From Streptomyces caniscabiei (GTDB taxonomy: Bacteria; Actinomycetota; Actinomycetes; Streptomycetales; Streptomycetaceae): a DNA stretch of 64,000 nt. This document shows positions 18,362-27,406 of the stretch, piece after piece (position 1 is the stretch's first letter; each line of letters opens with the position of its first letter). The stretch lies in assembly GCF_014930365.1 (NCBI RefSeq), contig NZ_JABXWI010000003.1, positions 770,637 to 834,636 on the forward strand, given 5' to 3'. The notes beneath the pieces were generated by a model. It was not told the DNA's origin. It ran no database searches and saw nothing but the letters and a program-made list of their open reading frames with translations. The position numbers were made by a program, and so were the translations under genes.

Positions 18362-18757
18362 TCAGCCCGCCCAGCCCTGCTTCCGCAGCACCGAGGACAC
18401 GTCGGGCGCCTCGTAGTGGTCCCCCTTGAGCACCTTGCCGTCGGCCCGGCGGGCGACCCGCCCGCCGGGGCCCAGCTTGGTCATGTTCGAGCGGTGGATC
18501 TCGGCGATCACCGCGTCCAGGTCGATGCCGTGGACGAGAGCGGTGCCGTACGCCACGTACACCACGTCGGCCAGTTCGTGGGCCAGCCGGTCGAGCGGCC
18601 CGTCGACCGCCACCTCGGCGACCTCGGCGGCCTCCTCGGCCAGCAGCTCCCCCCGGTGGGCGGCCAGCTCGGGCGAGACCTCGGTGGGGATGGTTCGGGC
18701 GTCGAGGCCGAAGGCCCGGTGGAACTCGCGGACCAGGCGAGCGGGAGAAGAACTCAT
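18362..18757 (-). CDS. MazG-like nucleotide pyrophosphohydrolase (131 aa)
   Basis: The start is ATG at 18757. The protein has the all-alpha NTP-PPase pattern: EEAAEVAEV (~40-48) and ELADVVYVAYG (~61-71), which supply the acidic metal-binding EExxE and ExxD residues, followed by 'IHRSNMTKL'. Such enzymes hydrolyse (d)NTPs to monophosphates and pyrophosphate and are thought to clean nucleotide pools; the substrate cannot be predicted here. The length fits single-domain members of the family. It faces the membrane-protein gene and is probably transcribed alone. Confidence 0.85.
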   Translation of the reverse strand: MSSSPARLVREFHRAFGLDARTIPTEVSPELAAHRGELLAEEAAEVAEVAVDGPLDRLAHELADVVYVAYGTALVHGIDLDAVIAEIHRSNMTKLGPGGRVARRADGKVLKGDHYEAPDVSSVLRKQGWAG

Positions 18758-18885
18758 CCGCCGACCCTACCGACCGGCCGCGCCGCCCCGGCCGCCCTGC
18801 TCCGCCCAGCCGCCTTGCCGCGCCCCGCGCCGACAGTTCTGTCCTCCTAGTACGGTCATGACGACCAAGTCCCGTGATGTCACTG

Positions 18886-18913
18886 CCCCTTGACGCCATG
18901 TCAGCACAAGGGG
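18886..18913. repeat. Inverted repeat upstream of the amidase gene
   Basis: CCCCTTG (18886-18892) and CAAGGGG (18907-18913) form a 7-bp stem with a 14-nt loop. It lies 80 bp before the amidase start and may be an operator or an mRNA 5' structure. Confidence 0.35.
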
Positions 18914-18992
18914 GGCGATGCCGGAACCGCTGCCTCCACTCCGTACGCTCCGTTGTGTCTTCACGTACCACCCCGAGCATTGAGGACCCAAC

Positions 18993-20141
18993 GTGAGCGT
19001 TCCCCCCACCTCCCCCAGCCATCGGGCCACGTCCCGGGTGACCCGCCGTACGGTGATCGGCGCGGCCGGCGCGGTCGCCGCCGGCGCCGTGATCACGCCC
19101 ACCGTGATGGCCACGACCGGCGACTCCGGCACCACGACCTCCTCGGACCCCGGCGCCGGGGGTTCGACGGCCGGCACGACGACCGAGACCTTCCCGAAGA
19201 CCCGCAGCGAGGCCGCCACCGGCGAGGCACCCGTCGAGGCGGCCTTCCCCATCGGCTACGTGGGCGTGCGCTGGGGCGGCACCGACGAGACCACCGGCGG
19301 CGGCATCCGGCTGCGGGACGCCGACGGAGCGCAGGGCGAATGGCGCTCCCTCGGCGACGGCGGCTGTTCGGTGGCCAACGGCGGCGGTGTACTGATCGCC
19401 GCCGACCAGGCCGCCGCCTACGAGCTGAAGGCGCCCGACGGCGCCACCGGGCTGCGTTCGCTGGCGCTCGACTGCAAGCACGGGCCGGACCGGAAGGTGA
19501 AGGTTCCGAGCGACCCCACGCGCGTCAGAGGTGTCCAGTACCTGACCCGGGCCGCCTGGGGCGCCGACGAGTCGCTGCGGTTCAAGGCGGACGGCACCGA
19601 GAACACCCCGACCGCGTTCTACCCGTTCCAGACGATCACCGTGCACCACACGGCCATGGCCAACGACGACCCGGACCCGGCCGCCACGGTCCGCGCGATC
19701 TACCAGCTGCACGCCGTCACCAACGACTGGGGCGACATCGGCTACCACTTCCTCATCGACGAGGAGGGCCGCATCTACGAGGGCCGCTACTCCGGCGACG
19801 ACGGCCTGCCCGCGCACGACGCCGACGGCAAGGTGGTCACCGCCTTCCACGTCGGCGGGTTCAACTCCGGCAACCTCGGCATCGCCCTGCTGGGCACCTT
19901 CACCGAGCAGGGCCCCAAGGAGGCCGCCCGCGCCTCCCTGACCCGGCTCGTGAAGGTCCTGGTCCGCCAGCACGGCGTCGACCCGCAGGCCCGCGTGACC
20001 TACACCAACCCGGTCAACGGCACCCAGAAGGAGGTCGCGGAGATCAGCGGCCACCGGGACTGGATGGCGACGGAGTGCCCGGGCGAGGCCATGTACGGGG
20101 AGCTGGAGCGCCTGCGCACGGCGGTGGCCACCGGCCGCTGA
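18993..20141 (+). CDS. Exported N-acetylmuramoyl-L-alanine amidase / PGRP family (382 aa)
   Basis: A GTG at 18993 follows GAGGACC. The N-terminus has a twin-arginine signal (VTRRTVIGAAGAVAAGA), so the protein is probably exported by Tat. Residues ~55-170 are an accessory domain of unknown role. Residues ~175-380 are an amidase_2/PGRP domain with the zinc ligands H218/H219 (VHHT), H354 (SGHRDW) and C362 (TECPG). It should cleave the amide bond between N-acetylmuramic acid and L-alanine in peptidoglycan. The gene appears monocistronic, with a terminator hairpin just downstream. Confidence 0.93.
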   Translation: MSVPPTSPSHRATSRVTRRTVIGAAGAVAAGAVITPTVMATTGDSGTTTSSDPGAGGSTAGTTTETFPKTRSEAATGEAPVEAAFPIGYVGVRWGGTDETTGGGIRLRDADGAQGEWRSLGDGGCSVANGGGVLIAADQAAAYELKAPDGATGLRSLALDCKHGPDRKVKVPSDPTRVRGVQYLTRAAWGADESLRFKADGTENTPTAFYPFQTITVHHTAMANDDPDPAATVRAIYQLHAVTNDWGDIGYHFLIDEEGRIYEGRYSGDDGLPAHDADGKVVTAFHVGGFNSGNLGIALLGTFTEQGPKEAARASLTRLVKVLVRQHGVDPQARVTYTNPVNGTQKEVAEISGHRDWMATECPGEAMYGELERLRTAVATGR

Positions 20142-20161
20142 CCACGCTCTCCGCCCTCGGC

Positions 20162-20192
20162 CGCCGGACCCCGCCCCCGCAGGGGTCCGGCG
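20162..20192 (+). terminator. Terminator hairpin after the amidase gene
   Basis: An 11-bp perfect stem, CGCCGGACCCC (20162-20172) with GGGGTCCGGCG (20182-20192), encloses a 9-nt loop about 20 bp after the amidase stop. It lacks a T tract, as is common in Streptomyces. Confidence 0.65.
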
Positions 20193-20268
20193 CCGCCGAG
20201 GTCACGAGCTCGCACCGGATGGGGCCGACCCTGGCCGCCCGCCCGGTGACCTGGCAGGATCTCGTCGC

Positions 20269-21267
20269 ATGGTCCAGGTACTCCCCCGCATCGGCAGGCG
20301 GCACGCGCTGCTGGGCTCGGTGGCTTCGTTGGTGGTCCTCGGGCTGCTCGCGTGGTGGCTGTGGCCGAGCGAGGAGCCCCCGAGCGGGACGATCACGGTG
20401 ACCACGGGAGCCGAGCGGGGCGTCTACCAGGAGTACGGCAGCCGGCTGCGGAACGCGATCGCCGGGGACATGCCGAAGCTGCGGGTCCAGCTCATGCCGA
20501 GCAACGGCTCCCAGACGAACGTCCGCCGGGTGGCCACCGGGCAGGCCGACTTCGCCATCGCCGCCGCCGACGCCGTCCAGACCTATATCGACGAGGACCA
20601 GCCCGGCGCCGACAAGCTGCGGGGCGTGGCCCGGCTCTACGACGACTACGTGCAGCTGGTGGTCCCGGCCGACTCCACCATCCAGAACGTGGCGGAGCTG
20701 AAGGGCAAGCGGGTCGCCGTCGGCCCCGAGGGCTCCGGTGTACGGCTGATCGCCGAACGCCTGCTGGCGGCGGACGGGCTCGACATCGACAAGGACATAG
20801 ACGCGCGGCGCGACACCATCGGCACCAGCCCCGAGGCCCTGCGCACCGGCAGGATCGACGCCTTCTTCTGGTCGGGCGGCCTGCCCACGAAGGGGCTGAC
20901 GGACCTCGCGGAGAAGGAGAAGTACGCCTTCCGGTTCGTCCCGATCCGCAGCGACCTGGTGGCTGCGCTGCACGACCAGGGCGGCGTCTTCAGCCACTAC
21001 CGGGCGTCCGTGATGCCCGCCGACGCCTACCCGACCATCCTCACGGCCCCGGTGCCCACCCTCACCGTGGCGAACCTGCTCATCACCCGCGCGGACATGG
21101 ACCCCCGGCTCACCGAGTGGCTCACCCGCGTCGTCCTCAAGAGCCGGGACAACATCGGCCAGCACGTCCACGCGGCCCAGGTGGTGGATCTGCGCACCGC
21201 GATCTACACGGACCCGCTACGACTGCACCAGGGCGCGAGGGCGTACTACCGCTCGGTGAAGCCCTAG
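20269..21267 (+). CDS. TAXI-family solute-binding protein (332 aa)
   Basis: The start is ATG at 20269 with a weak upstream purine stretch (GGCAGGAT). Residues ~8-33 are an uncleaved signal anchor or signal peptide (LLGSVASLVVLGLLAWWLW). The rest matches TRAP-transporter TAXI binding proteins: TTGAERGVYQEYG (~45), GQADFAIAAADA, and the second lobe KGKRVAVGPEGSGVR. TAXI proteins normally deliver organic acids or amino acids such as glutamate to TRAP permeases, but no TRAP permease gene is present in the window. It converges with the sensor kinase gene gluK, so a role in ligand capture for sensing is possible (inference). Confidence 0.88.
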   Translation: MVQVLPRIGRRHALLGSVASLVVLGLLAWWLWPSEEPPSGTITVTTGAERGVYQEYGSRLRNAIAGDMPKLRVQLMPSNGSQTNVRRVATGQADFAIAAADAVQTYIDEDQPGADKLRGVARLYDDYVQLVVPADSTIQNVAELKGKRVAVGPEGSGVRLIAERLLAADGLDIDKDIDARRDTIGTSPEALRTGRIDAFFWSGGLPTKGLTDLAEKEKYAFRFVPIRSDLVAALHDQGGVFSHYRASVMPADAYPTILTAPVPTLTVANLLITRADMDPRLTEWLTRVVLKSRDNIGQHVHAAQVVDLRTAIYTDPLRLHQGARAYYRSVKP

Positions 21268-21349
21268 CCCGCGGCGGGCCTTCGCGCCGCCCCGGGCAGC
21301 CGCCTGCCGCGGCTCCCAGCCACCCACCGAACGCCCCCGCGGGGCCATC

Positions 21350-22762
21350 TCAGACCGGCGGCCTCGACCGCGGCACCGTCACCGTGACCCGCAGCCCGTG
21401 CGGCTCGTGGTGCGCGTACGCGATGGAGCCGCCGCCCGCCGCGATGAGCGCCCTGGAGATGGAGAGCCCGAGGCCCGAGCCCTTGATGTTCTGGTGGGCG
21501 GTGCTGCGCCAGAAGCGGTCGCCGACCCGTTCCAGCTCCTCGTCGCTGAGGCCGGGCCCCCCGTCGATGACGACGACCCGCGAGGTCTCGCCGTTCGAGG
21601 TGACCCGGACCTCCACGCGCTCCCCGGCGGGCGTGAACTTCAGCGCGTTGTCGATCACCGCGTCCAGGGCGCTGGACAGGGCGATGGGGTCGGCCCAGGC
21701 GGTGGTGGCCGGACAGGTGCCGACCAGCGACACGCCCTTGTCGTCGGCCAGCGGCGACCAGGACGCGACGCGCTCGGCCGTCAGCTCCCCCACGTCGATG
21801 AGCCGCAGATCGGACTCCGCGTGCTCGGCGAGCGCCAGGTCGAGCAGATCGTCGAGGACCGAGGCGAGCCGTTTGCCCTCCGTGCGCACGGAGGCGATCT
21901 CCTCGTTGCCCTCGGGCAGTTCGAGGGCGAGCAGGTCGATGCGGAGCAGCAACGCGGCCAGCGGGTTGCGGAGTTGGTGCGAGGCGTCGGCGACGAAGGC
22001 GCGCTGCTGCTCCAGCACGTCCTCGACGTTGTCGGCCATCTCGTTGAACGACCGTGCCAGCCGCCGGAGTTCGGGCGGACCGCTGGCCACCGCGACCCGT
22101 GACTTCAGTCGCCCGGAGGCGATGGCGTGGGTGGTGACGTCGAGGACGCGTACGGGCTTGAGGACCCAGCCCGTCAGCCGCAGCGCGGCGCCGACGGCGA
22201 GGAGCATCGCGGCGATCTCGCCCGCGCCGATGATCAGCCAGCCGCGCAGGATCTTGGAGCGCATCTGGTCGGTGGGCGAGTCGGTGACGACGGCCGCGAC
22301 GACGTCACCGTCGTGGATGACGGGGGACGCGACGACGAGCCGGCCCTCCTGCCAGGGCCACACCTGCTTCGGATCGTGCGGGCGCCGCCCCAGCAGCGCC
22401 TCCTCGAAGGCGGCGAGCCCCTCCCCCTCGGTGGGCCGGCCCCACTCCACGGGGGCGTTGGCCATGGAGGGCTGGCTCTTCTCGCGGTAGAAGACGCCGG
22501 CCTTGATGCCGTACACCCGGTAGTACTGCTCCAGCTCCCGCTGGAGGGTCTCGCCGCGGCCGTCCGTGGTGTCCACGCGGGATCCGCTCGGGCGTTCGGT
22601 GACGAACTGGGCGAGGGCCGCGAAGCGTGCCGTGTCGTCGATGCGGTCGACGACCACCTCCTGCTGCCGCGCCGCCGCGAGGCTCACCGCCAGCGGGACG
22701 CCGAGGGCCAACAGCACGGCGGCCATCAGGACGATGAGCAGCGGAAGAAGACGAGTGCGCAC
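21350..22762 (-). CDS. gluK: Sensor histidine kinase, GluK-like (470 aa)
   Basis: A GTG start at 22762 lies 9 bp after the stop of the response-regulator gene, so the two form an operon. There is an N-terminal membrane helix (~5-30), an extracytoplasmic sensor region (~30-180), and a second helix (~185-205). A HAMP-like linker, a HisKA box (DASHQLRNPL), and HATPase N, G1 and G2 boxes (DNALKF, DGGPGLSD, GSGLGLSI) follow. The position next to gluABCD matches the S. coelicolor GluR-GluK pair known to control glutamate uptake; the gene name is by synteny. Confidence 0.88.
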   Translation of the reverse strand: MRTRLLPLLIVLMAAVLLALGVPLAVSLAAARQQEVVVDRIDDTARFAALAQFVTERPSGSRVDTTDGRGETLQRELEQYYRVYGIKAGVFYREKSQPSMANAPVEWGRPTEGEGLAAFEEALLGRRPHDPKQVWPWQEGRLVVASPVIHDGDVVAAVVTDSPTDQMRSKILRGWLIIGAGEIAAMLLAVGAALRLTGWVLKPVRVLDVTTHAIASGRLKSRVAVASGPPELRRLARSFNEMADNVEDVLEQQRAFVADASHQLRNPLAALLLRIDLLALELPEGNEEIASVRTEGKRLASVLDDLLDLALAEHAESDLRLIDVGELTAERVASWSPLADDKGVSLVGTCPATTAWADPIALSSALDAVIDNALKFTPAGERVEVRVTSNGETSRVVVIDGGPGLSDEELERVGDRFWRSTAHQNIKGSGLGLSISRALIAAGGGSIAYAHHEPHGLRVTVTVPRSRPPV

Positions 22763-22771
22763 GCGGGCACG

Positions 22772-23458
22772 CTACGGCGTCGGGGCGACCAGCCGGTAGC
22801 CGACCCCGCGCACCGTCTCGATCAGGGCAGGCATCCGCAGCTTCGACCGCAGGGAGGCGACATGCACTTCCAGGGTGCGTCCGGTCCCCTCCCAACTGGT
22901 CCGCCACACCTCGCTGATGATCTGTTCCCGGCGGAAGACGACCCCGGGCCGCTGGGCCAGCAGCGCGAGCAGATCGAACTCCTTACGGGTCAGCTGGACG
23001 ACCGAGCCGTCCACGCTGACCTGCCGGGTGGGCAGCTCGATGAGCACGGACCCGAGCCGCAGCCCGCTGTCGGCGGAGGCCGCGGCATCGTCGGGGGCCC
23101 GGCGGCGGGCGACGGCATGGATACGGGCGAGCAGCTCGCCGGTGTCGTAGGGCTTGACCACGTAGTCGTCGGCGCCGAGGTTGAGGCCGTGGATCCGGGA
23201 CCGTACGTCCGAGCGGGCCGTCACCATGATCACCGGGGTGCTGGTGCGCTTGCGGATCTTGCCGCAGACCTCGTAGCCGTCCTGGTCGGGCAGGCCGAGG
23301 TCGAGCAGGACGACTCCGAAGCCGTTGCCCTCGGGGACGAGCGCCTGGAGCGCCTCCTCGCCGCTGCGGGCGTGGGTGACGTCGAAGCCGTGCCGGGCCA
23401 GGACCGCGGACAGGGCGGCGGCGACGTGGTTGTCGTCCTCGACGAGGAGCAGCCTCAT
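22772..23458 (-). CDS. gluR: OmpR/PhoB-type response regulator, GluR-like (228 aa)
   Basis: The ATG at 23458 follows GGAAGGGGCC. The receiver domain (~1-120) carries the acidic pair EDD near residue 7, the phosphoacceptor aspartate in VVLLDLGLPDQDGYE, and KPYD around residue 102. The C-terminal winged helix (~130-225) has the PhoB-type 'LTRKEFDLLALL' and 'TVRGVGYRL' segments. It leads the gluR-gluK operon and is divergent from gluA across 318 bp. It is expected to control the adjacent glutamate importer, as its counterpart does in S. coelicolor. Confidence 0.9.
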   Translation of the reverse strand: MRLLLVEDDNHVAAALSAVLARHGFDVTHARSGEEALQALVPEGNGFGVVLLDLGLPDQDGYEVCGKIRKRTSTPVIMVTARSDVRSRIHGLNLGADDYVVKPYDTGELLARIHAVARRRAPDDAAASADSGLRLGSVLIELPTRQVSVDGSVVQLTRKEFDLLALLAQRPGVVFRREQIISEVWRTSWEGTGRTLEVHVASLRSKLRMPALIETVRGVGYRLVAPTP

Positions 23459-23776
23459 TCCGGCCCCTTCCTGCTCGGTGGGTCATGCGTTTCGGTCATT
23501 TGTGCGTCTCGGCTGGCACACATTACGCGGATTCGCATCCCGGGCACGCGCGTATCGGCCCCTTCGCAGTCACACTGATGAGTGAGGACGCCGTCAAGGC
23601 CGGACGGGTTCCGAACGAGTTCCGTTATCCAGCCGAAACACCCCGCCCGGGCCCGTCACGTGCAGTGTCCGTCCGGCTACCAGATCGTTATGCTCAATTC
23701 TCGCTCAGATGTAATGACGCTGGTCGTCGCCGGTCACTACTGTCCTCCGAAACCGAGGAAGACGGAGCCCAAAGCG
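23459..23776. promoter_or_regulatory. Divergent gluR/gluA intergenic region (318 bp)
   Basis: This gap must contain the promoters of both gluR and gluA and any GluR boxes. I can see no confident -10/-35 pair or operator repeat. The longer reading frame into gluA is open upstream, but the ATG at 23777 behind AGGAAGACGGAG fits the family start. Confidence 0.5.
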
Positions 23777-24553
23777 ATGACCGAAGTTTCGGTGGTCAAG
23801 GACGCGGTGCCCGCGGCCGACGACCTGGTCGTCCTGAAGAGCGTCAACAAGCACTTCGGCGCGTTGCACGTACTCCAGGACATCGATCTGACGATCACCA
23901 GGGGCGAGGTCGTCGTGGTGATCGGACCCTCCGGGTCCGGTAAGTCCACCCTGTGCCGCACCATCAACCGGCTGGAGTCGATCGACTCCGGCGACATCTC
24001 GATCGACGGCAAGCCGCTGCCCGCGGAGGGCAAGGCGCTCGCACGACTGCGGGCGGACGTCGGCATGGTGTTCCAGTCGTTCAATCTCTTCGCGCACAAG
24101 ACCGTGCTCGAGAACGTGATGCTGGGGCAGCTCAAGGTCCGCAAGACCGACAAGAAGCAGGCCGAGGAGAAGGCACGGAACCTGCTCGACCGGGTCGGCG
24201 TGGGCACCCAGGCGGACAAGTACCCCGCGCAGCTCTCCGGCGGTCAGCAGCAGCGTGTCGCGATCGCGCGGGCGCTGGCCATGGACCCCAAGGTCATGCT
24301 CTTCGACGAGCCGACCTCGGCGCTGGACCCCGAGATGATCAACGAGGTCCTGGAAGTCATGCAGCAGCTGGCCCGGGACGGCATGACGATGGTCGTGGTC
24401 ACCCATGAGATGGGCTTCGCCCGTTCGGCCGCCAATCGGGTGGTGTTCATGGCGGACGGCCGCATCGTCGAAGAGGCTGTGCCGGACCAGTTCTTCAGCA
24501 ACCCCCGCAGCGACCGGGCCAAGGACTTCCTGTCGAAGATCCTGCACCACTGA
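23777..24553 (+). CDS. gluA: Glutamate ABC transporter ATP-binding protein (258 aa)
   Basis: The ATPase of the glutamate importer. Walker A is GPSGSGKST (~residues 50-58), the Q-loop VFQSFN is near 100, the signature is LSGGQQQR (~150), and Walker B is [14 protein letters not shown], followed by the H-loop VVVTHEMG. The length is normal for polar amino-acid importers of the HisP/GlnQ type. It is the first gene of gluABCD, as in Corynebacterium and Streptomyces. Expression is likely under GluR control. Confidence 0.96.
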   Translation: MTEVSVVKDAVPAADDLVVLKSVNKHFGALHVLQDIDLTITRGEVVVVIGPSGSGKSTLCRTINRLESIDSGDISIDGKPLPAEGKALARLRADVGMVFQSFNLFAHKTVLENVMLGQLKVRKTDKKQAEEKARNLLDRVGVGTQADKYPAQLSGGQQQRVAIARALAMDPKVMLFDEPTSALDPEMINEVLEVMQQLARDGMTMVVVTHEMGFARSAANRVVFMADGRIVEEAVPDQFFSNPRSDRAKDFLSKILHH

Positions 24554-24635
24554 CGGCCCTGCCGAGGCCTCTTCCGGCCCCTGGCACCCGCACCATGACG
24601 GTCCGCATCTCTTCACCACTCAAAGGATGTTCACC

Positions 24636-25487
24636 ATGAAGCTCCGCAAGGCCTCCGCCGCAGCCGCCGCCGCCCTCGTCCTCGCCCTGACCGCCACCGC
24701 GTGCGGCGGCGACGACAGCAACGGCAACGACGGCGGCTCCGACTCCGGTTCCAGCGGCGGCGGCAAGATCAAGATCGGCATCAAGTACGACCAGCCCGGT
24801 CTCGGCCTGAAGAACCCCGACGGTTCCTTCTCCGGCTTCGACGTCGACGTGGCGACGTATGTGGCCAAGGAGCTCGGCTACGACGCCAAGCAGATCGAGT
24901 TCGTCGAGACCAAGAGCGCCGACCGTGAGAACGCGCTGGCCCGCGGCGACGTCAAGTTCATCGCGGCCACGTACTCGATCAACGACGAGCGCAAGAAGCT
25001 CGTCGACTTCGCCGGCCCCTACCTGCTGGCCCACCAGGACCTGCTGGTCAAGGCCGACTCGGACATCGCCAAGGGCACGGACCTCAACGGCAAGACCCTC
25101 TGCTCGGTGACCGGCTCCACCTCGGCGGAGAACGTCAAGAAGGACATCGCCCCGAAGGCCCAGCTGAAGGAGTACGGCGGCTACTCGGAGTGCATCGCCG
25201 GCCTGCAGAGCGGTGCCGTGGACGCCGTCACGACCGACGACTCGATCCTCGCGGGCTTCGCCGCGCAGGAGAACTACAAGGGTCAGTTCAAGCTCGCGGG
25301 CCTGAAGCTCAGCAACGAGAACTACGGCATCGGCGTCAAGAAGGGCGACACCGCGACCGTGGACAAGATCAACGCCGCCCTCGAGAAGATGGTCAGTGAC
25401 GGCGCTTGGGAGACCGCGGTCAAGGAGAACTTCGGCCCGGCCGACTACAAGAACGAGCCCGCCCCGAAGATCGGCGTCATCGCCTAG
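24636..25487 (+). CDS. gluB: Glutamate-binding lipoprotein (283 aa)
   Basis: The ATG at 24636 is 9 nt after AAAGG; an ATG at 24627 is too close to it. The signal peptide ends in a lipobox (LTATAC, C23), followed by an Asn/Gly/Ser-rich linker. The mature part is a periplasmic-binding-protein type 2 fold (KIKIGIKYDQPGLGLKN; FSGFDVDVATYVA; GKTLCSVTGSTS). It captures glutamate or related amino acids outside the membrane for GluCD. A stem-loop follows its stop, suggesting higher expression than the permease genes. Confidence 0.95.
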   Translation: MKLRKASAAAAAALVLALTATACGGDDSNGNDGGSDSGSSGGGKIKIGIKYDQPGLGLKNPDGSFSGFDVDVATYVAKELGYDAKQIEFVETKSADRENALARGDVKFIAATYSINDERKKLVDFAGPYLLAHQDLLVKADSDIAKGTDLNGKTLCSVTGSTSAENVKKDIAPKAQLKEYGGYSECIAGLQSGAVDAVTTDDSILAGFAAQENYKGQFKLAGLKLSNENYGIGVKKGDTATVDKINAALEKMVSDGAWETAVKENFGPADYKNEPAPKIGVIA

Positions 25488-25524
25488 TCAGCGGATATCC
25501 GCCACCAGCGCGGTTCTCGTTGTC

Positions 25525-25565
25525 GCGCCGCCGCCCGCCGCAAGGCGCGGTAAGGGCGGCGGCGC
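25525..25565 (+). terminator. Intercistronic stem-loop between gluB and gluC
   Basis: GCGCCGCCGCCC (25525-25536) pairs perfectly with GGGCGGCGGCGC (25554-25565): 12 bp with a 17-nt loop that can fold further. It probably stabilises the gluAB message or terminates part of the transcripts, giving more binding protein than permease. Confidence 0.6.
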
Positions 25566-25610
25566 TCTGCGCCTGCCACGTATGCCACACACCCGGAAGC
25601 GCGGGAGACA

Positions 25611-26288
25611 GTGTTCGACTTCCTTTCAACTTACAACGACCCAACCTTCTTGGGTGCGTTCTGGATGACGGTCAAGCTCACCGTCTTCTCAGCCATCGGC
25701 TCCCTGATCTGGGGAACCCTGCTGGCCGCCATGCGCGTCAGCCCCGTGCCCCTCATGCGCGGCTTCGGCACCGTCTATGTGAACGTCGTGCGGAACATCC
25801 CGCTGACCGTCATCATCGTCTTCACCTCGCTCGGCCTCGCCGACATCTTCCGGGTGACGATGGGCGCGGGCAACGACGTCAAAACCACGGCGTTCCGACT
25901 CGCCGTTCTCGGTTTCGTGGCCTACACCGCGGCATTCGTCTGCGAGGCGCTGCGCTCCGGCATCAACACCGTGCCCGTCGGCCAGGCGGAGGCGGCGCGC
26001 GCCATCGGACTGAGCTTCACCCAGGTCCTCGGCCTCATCGTGCTGCCGCAGGCGTTCCGCGCCGTCATCGGACCGCTGGCCAACGTGCTGATCGCGCTGA
26101 CCAAGAACACGACCGTGGCCGCGGCGATCGGTGTGTGGGAGGCCGCCTACCTCATGAAGGGCATGATCGAGAAGGAGGCGCAGACCCTGCTCATCGGCGC
26201 GATCTTCGCCTTCGGATTCGTTGTTCTGACCCTTCCCACCGGCCTGATCCTGGGCTGGCTGAGCAAGCGACTGGCGGTGAAGCGATGA
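25611..26288 (+). CDS. gluC: Glutamate ABC transporter permease (225 aa)
   Basis: A GTG at 25611 follows GGGAGACA. It is a HisM-type permease with about five membrane helices and the EAA loop GQAEAARAIGLSFTQVLGLI, which contacts the ATPase GluA. It pairs with GluD in the inner membrane. Its stop overlaps the gluD start (ATGA), so the two permeases are translationally coupled, consistent with 1:1 assembly. Confidence 0.95.
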   Translation: MFDFLSTYNDPTFLGAFWMTVKLTVFSAIGSLIWGTLLAAMRVSPVPLMRGFGTVYVNVVRNIPLTVIIVFTSLGLADIFRVTMGAGNDVKTTAFRLAVLGFVAYTAAFVCEALRSGINTVPVGQAEAARAIGLSFTQVLGLIVLPQAFRAVIGPLANVLIALTKNTTVAAAIGVWEAAYLMKGMIEKEAQTLLIGAIFAFGFVVLTLPTGLILGWLSKRLAVKR

Positions 26289-27208
26289 GTTCCGTTCTCT
26301 ACGACGCCCCCGGCCCCCGGGCCAAACGGCGCAACGTGATCCTCACGGTGGTCTTCGTCGTCCTGCTGGCCCTCCTCGCGTGGTGGCTCTGGGGAGCGCT
26401 GGACAGCAGGAACCAGCTGGAGTGGAAGCTCTGGAAGCCGTTCTTCACCTCCGAGGCCTGGACGACGTATCTGCTGCCCGGTCTCGTCAACACGCTCAAG
26501 GCCATGGCGCTCTCCATCGTGATCGCCCTGCCACTCGGTGCGCTCTTCGGCATCGCGCGCCTCTCCGACCACCTGTGGGTGCGCATCCCGGCCGGTGCGG
26601 TGGTCGAGTTCTTCCGGGCCATCCCGGTCCTGCTGCTGATGCTGTTCGCCAACGAGGTCATCGCCCGCTCGATGAACGTCACCACCGAGCAACGGCAGCT
26701 CTGGGCGGTCGTCACCGGTCTGGTGCTGTACAACGCCTCGGTCCTCGCCGAGGTCGTGCGCGCCGGTATCCTCGCCCTCCCCAAGGGCCAGACGGAGGCC
26801 GCCCAGGCGATCGGTCTGCGCAAGGGCCAGACGATGTCCTCCATCCTGCTGCCGCAGGCCGTCACCGTGATGCTGCCGGCCATCGTCAGCCAGCTCGTGG
26901 TCATCGTGAAGGACACCGCGCTCGGCGGCGTGATGATCGGGTTCACCGAACTGCTCAGCGGACGCGCGACGCTGGCGGCGGTGTACGCCAACGTCGTGCC
27001 CAGCTTCGTCGTCGTCGCGATCATCTACATCGTCCTGAACTTCATCATCACCAGCTTCGCGAGCTGGCTGGAGCAGCGGCTGCGGCGTGGCAAGAAGTCG
27101 ACCGGAGCGGTCATCCCGGCTGCGGCGGTCGGGGGCACGACGGCCACCGGCGGGGAGGGCGGCGGTCTGCCCGGCCTCGGCACCTACGTCGACAAGAAAG
27201 ACACCTGA
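26285..27208 (+). CDS. gluD: Glutamate ABC transporter permease (307 aa)
   Basis: The ATG at 26285 overlaps the gluC stop. The first helix is at ~20-45, and a HisM-type permease core with the EAA loop GQTEAAQAIGLRKGQTMSSI follows. The C-terminal ~35 residues are a Gly/Ala-rich cytoplasmic tail ending in Lys/Asp. It is the last gene of gluABCD, before a strong terminator. Confidence 0.95.
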   Translation: MSSVLYDAPGPRAKRRNVILTVVFVVLLALLAWWLWGALDSRNQLEWKLWKPFFTSEAWTTYLLPGLVNTLKAMALSIVIALPLGALFGIARLSDHLWVRIPAGAVVEFFRAIPVLLLMLFANEVIARSMNVTTEQRQLWAVVTGLVLYNASVLAEVVRAGILALPKGQTEAAQAIGLRKGQTMSSILLPQAVTVMLPAIVSQLVVIVKDTALGGVMIGFTELLSGRATLAAVYANVVPSFVVVAIIYIVLNFIITSFASWLEQRLRRGKKSTGAVIPAAAVGGTTATGGEGGGLPGLGTYVDKKDT

Positions 27209-27255
27209 CGATCGATCAGGTGACATCCGCCCAGGATGTCCCCCGATTCGGTCCC

Positions 27256-27289
27256 CGGAGGGCAGTGGCATGATCGCCACTGCCCTCCG
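27256..27289 (+). terminator. Strong terminator after gluABCD
   Basis: A 14-bp perfect stem, CGGAGGGCAGTGGC (27256-27269) with its complement at 27276-27289, encloses a 6-nt loop, 47 bp after the gluD stop. Confidence 0.85.
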
Positions 27290-27293
27290 TCAC

Positions 27294-27325
27294 TTGACGC
27301 AAGCACCGGCAATGGGTTGCATACG
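27294..27325 (+). promoter_or_regulatory. Possible promoter of the monooxygenase gene
   Basis: TTGACG at 27294-27299 lies immediately after the glu terminator. A -10 element is unclear: TTGCAT (17-bp spacer) or CATACG (20-bp spacer) are the options. This is a weak inference. Confidence 0.3.
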
Positions 27326-27406
27326 TTCTGTGATCGTGCACCCTGCTCCAACGTCCTGTTCACCCACGTCCGCCGGGACGTCACGTCGGGCAGGGGGCGC
27401 CGCGCC

